From positions 1 to 6,476 of the forward strand of contig JAUWBX010000124.1 in NCBI GenBank assembly GCA_030609625.1: a stretch of 6,476 nt of DNA, written 5' to 3'. Source of the DNA: Phycisphaerae bacterium. Its GTDB lineage: Bacteria; Planctomycetota; Phycisphaerae; Sedimentisphaerales; Anaerobacaceae. Below the pieces are notes generated by a model. The model worked only from the letters and a program-made list of their open reading frames with translations, was not told the origin of the DNA and searched no databases. Shown here piece by piece: positions 4,939 to 6,476 of this stretch. Numbering within the stretch: the first letter of the stretch is position 1; every line of letters begins with the position of its first letter. Position numbers and translations under genes: made by a program.

Positions 4939-5006
4939 AATGCGTAAATGCGTATATGGGTAGATGAGTTAGCACATCCACTCATTAACACATCTACTCA
5001 TCTACA
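4939..5006. repeat. Inverted octamer word arrays between ruvA and ruvB
   Basis: The left half has period 8: AATGCGTA (4939), AATGCGTA (4947), TATGGGTA (4955), GATGAGTT (4963). The right half has period 8 in the opposite sense: CATCCACT (4975), CATTAACA (4983), CATCTACT (4991), CATCTACA (4999). The halves share a perfect 10-base inverted repeat, GTAGATGAGT (4960-4969) with ACTCATCTAC (4996-5005), followed by a T-run at 5008-5012. It could form a weak stem with a 26-base loop. It is built on the same plan as the hisB-ispF gap, with an unrelated word. Confidence 0.75.
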
Positions 5007-5024
5007 GTTTTTGAGTTATATATT

Positions 5025-6068
5025 ATGGCGATAGGTAGAATTATAAGCGGGCAATCTTTGAATGAGCAGGAGGAGAGTTTTAACGTCTCACTTCGGCCAA
5101 AGTTCTTAGGCGAGTGCGTAGGCCAATGCAATGTCAGAGAAAAAGTTGCAATAGCGATAGCCGCGGCCAAGCAAAGGTCTGAGCCATTGGAGCATATTTT
5201 GTTTTACGGCCCGCCGGGACTTGGCAAAACTACGCTTGCCCACGTCGTAGCGAACGAGATGGGGGCAAGGATACGCTGCTCATCCGGGCCGGCGCTGGCA
5301 AAGGCCGGTGACGTTATGGGCCTTTTGAGTAATATAAACACCGGCGATGTGCTTTTTATCGATGAGATTCACCGGCTAAGCACGCCGGTCGAAGAGTTTA
5401 TTTATCCGGCGATGGAGGATTTCAAGGTTGATTTCACCGTCGATAGCGGTCTGCACGCAAAGACGATAAATTTTCCACTGAAACGTTTTACTTTAATTGG
5501 TGCCACGACACGGGCGGGGCTGCTGAGCGCTCCGCTTCGCAGCCGATTCGGGATGCTGTATCATCTGGATTTTTACAGCAGCGCCGAATTGACAGAGATT
5601 TTGGACAGGTCGGCGGAACTATTAGGCTTGCAGTGCGAGGATGGGACGCTGGAATTGATTGCGGCTCGGTCCCGCGGGACGCCGCGAGTGGCGAACCGGC
5701 TGTTAAAACGAGTCCGTGACTATGCACAGGTAAAAGGCTCAGGGGTGCTTAGTACGGGCATTGTCGAAAACGCCCTGAAGATGGAGCAGATTGACACGTT
5801 AGGCTTAGATGAATTAGACAGGGCGGTTTTGCGTGCGCTGGTTAACGTCTATGACGGCGGGCCGGCCGGCATCGAGGCAATCGCAGCTACACTCGGCGAA
5901 GAAAGGGACACGCTGGAGGATGTAGTCGAGCCATATCTTTTGCAGATCGGATTTCTACGTCGAACCAAACGCGGCAGAGAAGTTACCAAACAGGCCTGTG
6001 AACATTTGGGACTAAAGTGCCACAAAAAGAAACGCGACTCCGAACAGCCGGAGTTGTTTGGACAATAG
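5025..6068 (+). CDS. ruvB: Holliday junction branch migration ATPase RuvB
   Basis: This 347-residue AAA+ motor (family about 330-350) forms hexamers that pull DNA through the RuvA-bound junction. Walker A is GPPGLGKTT (62-70, K68), Walker B is VLFIDEIH (109-116, D113-E114), sensor 1 is IGATTR (158-163), the arginine finger is R174 in PLRSRFG, and sensor 2 is R221 in GTPRVANRL. K68, D113 and R174 have the same numbers as in E. coli RuvB, which supports the chosen start. The C-terminal winged helix spans about 265-325 (GPAGIEAIAATLGEERDTLEDVVEPYLLQIGFLRRTKRGR region). A basic tail then ends in QPELFGQ. The ATG is preceded by TATATT and no Shine-Dalgarno sequence, as for ispF. Stop TAG is at 6066-6068; the next gene starts 13 bases later. 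Confidence 0.97.
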   Translation: MAIGRIISGQSLNEQEESFNVSLRPKFLGECVGQCNVREKVAIAIAAAKQRSEPLEHILFYGPPGLGKTTLAHVVANEMGARIRCSSGPALAKAGDVMGLLSNINTGDVLFIDEIHRLSTPVEEFIYPAMEDFKVDFTVDSGLHAKTINFPLKRFTLIGATTRAGLLSAPLRSRFGMLYHLDFYSSAELTEILDRSAELLGLQCEDGTLELIAARSRGTPRVANRLLKRVRDYAQVKGSGVLSTGIVENALKMEQIDTLGLDELDRAVLRALVNVYDGGPAGIEAIAATLGEERDTLEDVVEPYLLQIGFLRRTKRGREVTKQACEHLGLKCHKKKRDSEQPELFGQ

Positions 6069-6081
6069 ATAGGAATATAGA

Positions 6082-6351
6082 ATGCCAGACGCAAAGTTCT
6101 TAGAAACTTATCCGCTATATAGGAAGTTTTCTATCGATATAGGATACCGCCTCTTAAGGAGTATTCCAAAACCCCCGATCAGGATGCACTGCCAAACTTG
6201 TGATTGTCTTCAGACATTCAATATGAGTAACGAATATTATGATGGCTACGCTTATGACAACCAATGCACAGGAAAGATTACTCGTGTTGTATATCTTTGT
6301 GCTGCTTGCAAAAAATATGAGCGTTTCTTTCTAGTCCTTAAATCAGCGTAG
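6082..6351 (+). CDS. Small cysteine-rich (zinc-ribbon-like) protein, possibly truncated
   Basis: This 89-residue protein is not assigned to a named family. It has two CxxC pairs, C37-C40 (CQTC) and C73-C76 (CAAC), plus C42 and C62. The spacing suggests a zinc ribbon with knuckles near 37-40 and 73-76. The N-terminus, MPDAKFLETYPLYRKF, precedes a proline-rich segment; aromatic residues surround the second knuckle. There is no signal peptide or membrane segment. AGGA at 6071-6074 lies 7 bases before the ATG, so translation is credible, and the 13-base spacing after ruvB suggests co-transcription. The sequence is more AT-rich than the upstream genes. From memory, proteins with a similar opening and ribbon are longer and continue after ERYFF-type sequence; here the frame stops just after ERFFLVLK, so this may be a shortened remnant. 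No function can be given. Confidence 0.6.
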   Translation: MPDAKFLETYPLYRKFSIDIGYRLLRSIPKPPIRMHCQTCDCLQTFNMSNEYYDGYAYDNQCTGKITRVVYLCAACKKYERFFLVLKSA

Positions 6352-6387
6352 TTGGAGGCGATAAGTTGTTTTTAATTATCAAAAAAT

Positions 6388-6474
6388 ACTCGAAATGACC
6401 CTTTCAGTGCAGTATAATGCACTCATAGTAAAACAGTGAATTTACAAAATTCAACGAAAGGAGTCGTTTCGAGT
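6388..6474. repeat. Imperfect inverted repeat at the right edge, possible mobile-element end
   Basis: ACTCGAAATGACCCTTTC (6388-6405) pairs with GAAAGGAGTCGTTTCGAGT (6456-6474), matching throughout except for one substitution and one extra base. Between them is a small hairpin, AGTGCA (6406-6411) with TGCACT (6418-6423). The right arm contains the AAAGGAG ribosome binding site. The structure could be an insertion-sequence end, an operator or a leader fold; the window ends too soon to tell. Bases 6352-6387 show only AT-rich sequence with a weak GATAA/TTATC pair. Confidence 0.55.
6390..6418 (+). promoter_or_regulatory. Probable sigma-70-type promoter reading out of the window
   Basis: A perfect -10 hexamer TATAAT (6413-6418) is 17 bases downstream of TCGAAA (6390-6395), which matches TTGACA at 4 of 6 positions. 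AAAGGAG at 6457-6463 lies 9 bases before a GTG at 6473-6475, so a gene may begin at the right edge. The -10 overlaps the small AGTGCA/TGCACT hairpin, and the -35 lies in the left arm of the inverted repeat, which could allow repressor or structural control. Confidence 0.5.
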
Positions 6475-6476
6475 GA

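Noticed and set aside
410..5006. CRISPR array or degenerate CRISPR
   Set aside because: Repeat units are only 7-10 bases, contiguous and without spacers.

Overview
The window is a bacterial chromosomal segment of moderate GC with all recognised genes on the + strand: the 3' end of hisC, then hisB, ispF, cysS, ruvC, a 58-residue unnamed gene, ruvA, ruvB and an 89-residue zinc-ribbon-like gene. The last ~120 bases look like the start of a different unit. The gene order, the divergent RuvA with an enlarged first-domain loop and the repeat-rich intergenic DNA make me think of Planctomycetota, perhaps Phycisphaerae. This is pattern memory rather than proof; only a database search could settle it.

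Layout: 1-1097 holds histidine biosynthesis (hisC end, hisB). 1098-1321 is a repeat-built gap containing inverted arrays of a ~9-base word around a nested hairpin, then a four-arm GCTAC/GTAGC structure. 1322-1834 is ispF (isoprenoid precursors, MEP pathway). 1835-2023 is a second repeat-rich gap. 2024-3987 is cysS and ruvC, joined by an ATGA stop/start overlap. 3988-4301 separates ruvC from ruvA and holds a near copy of the first 26 bases of ruvA followed by a small possible ribbon-helix-helix gene. 4302-6068 is ruvA and ruvB, separated by another inverted short-word array. 6082-6351 is the cysteine-rich small gene. 6352-6476 holds a consensus-like promoter, an imperfect inverted repeat and a strong Shine-Dalgarno sequence facing out of the window.

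Functionally, ruvC, ruvA and ruvB together give the complete Holliday-junction branch-migration and resolution machine. The biosynthetic genes are ordinary housekeeping genes and their key residues are present. The most unusual aspects are non-coding. After hisC, hisB, ispF and ruvA, the DNA at or within about 8 bases of the stop codon is a tandem array of a 7-, 8- or 9-base word. The word differs at each locus, and two of the arrays are repeated in inverted orientation. The apparent duplication of the ruvA 5' end around the small gene looks like the scar of an insertion.
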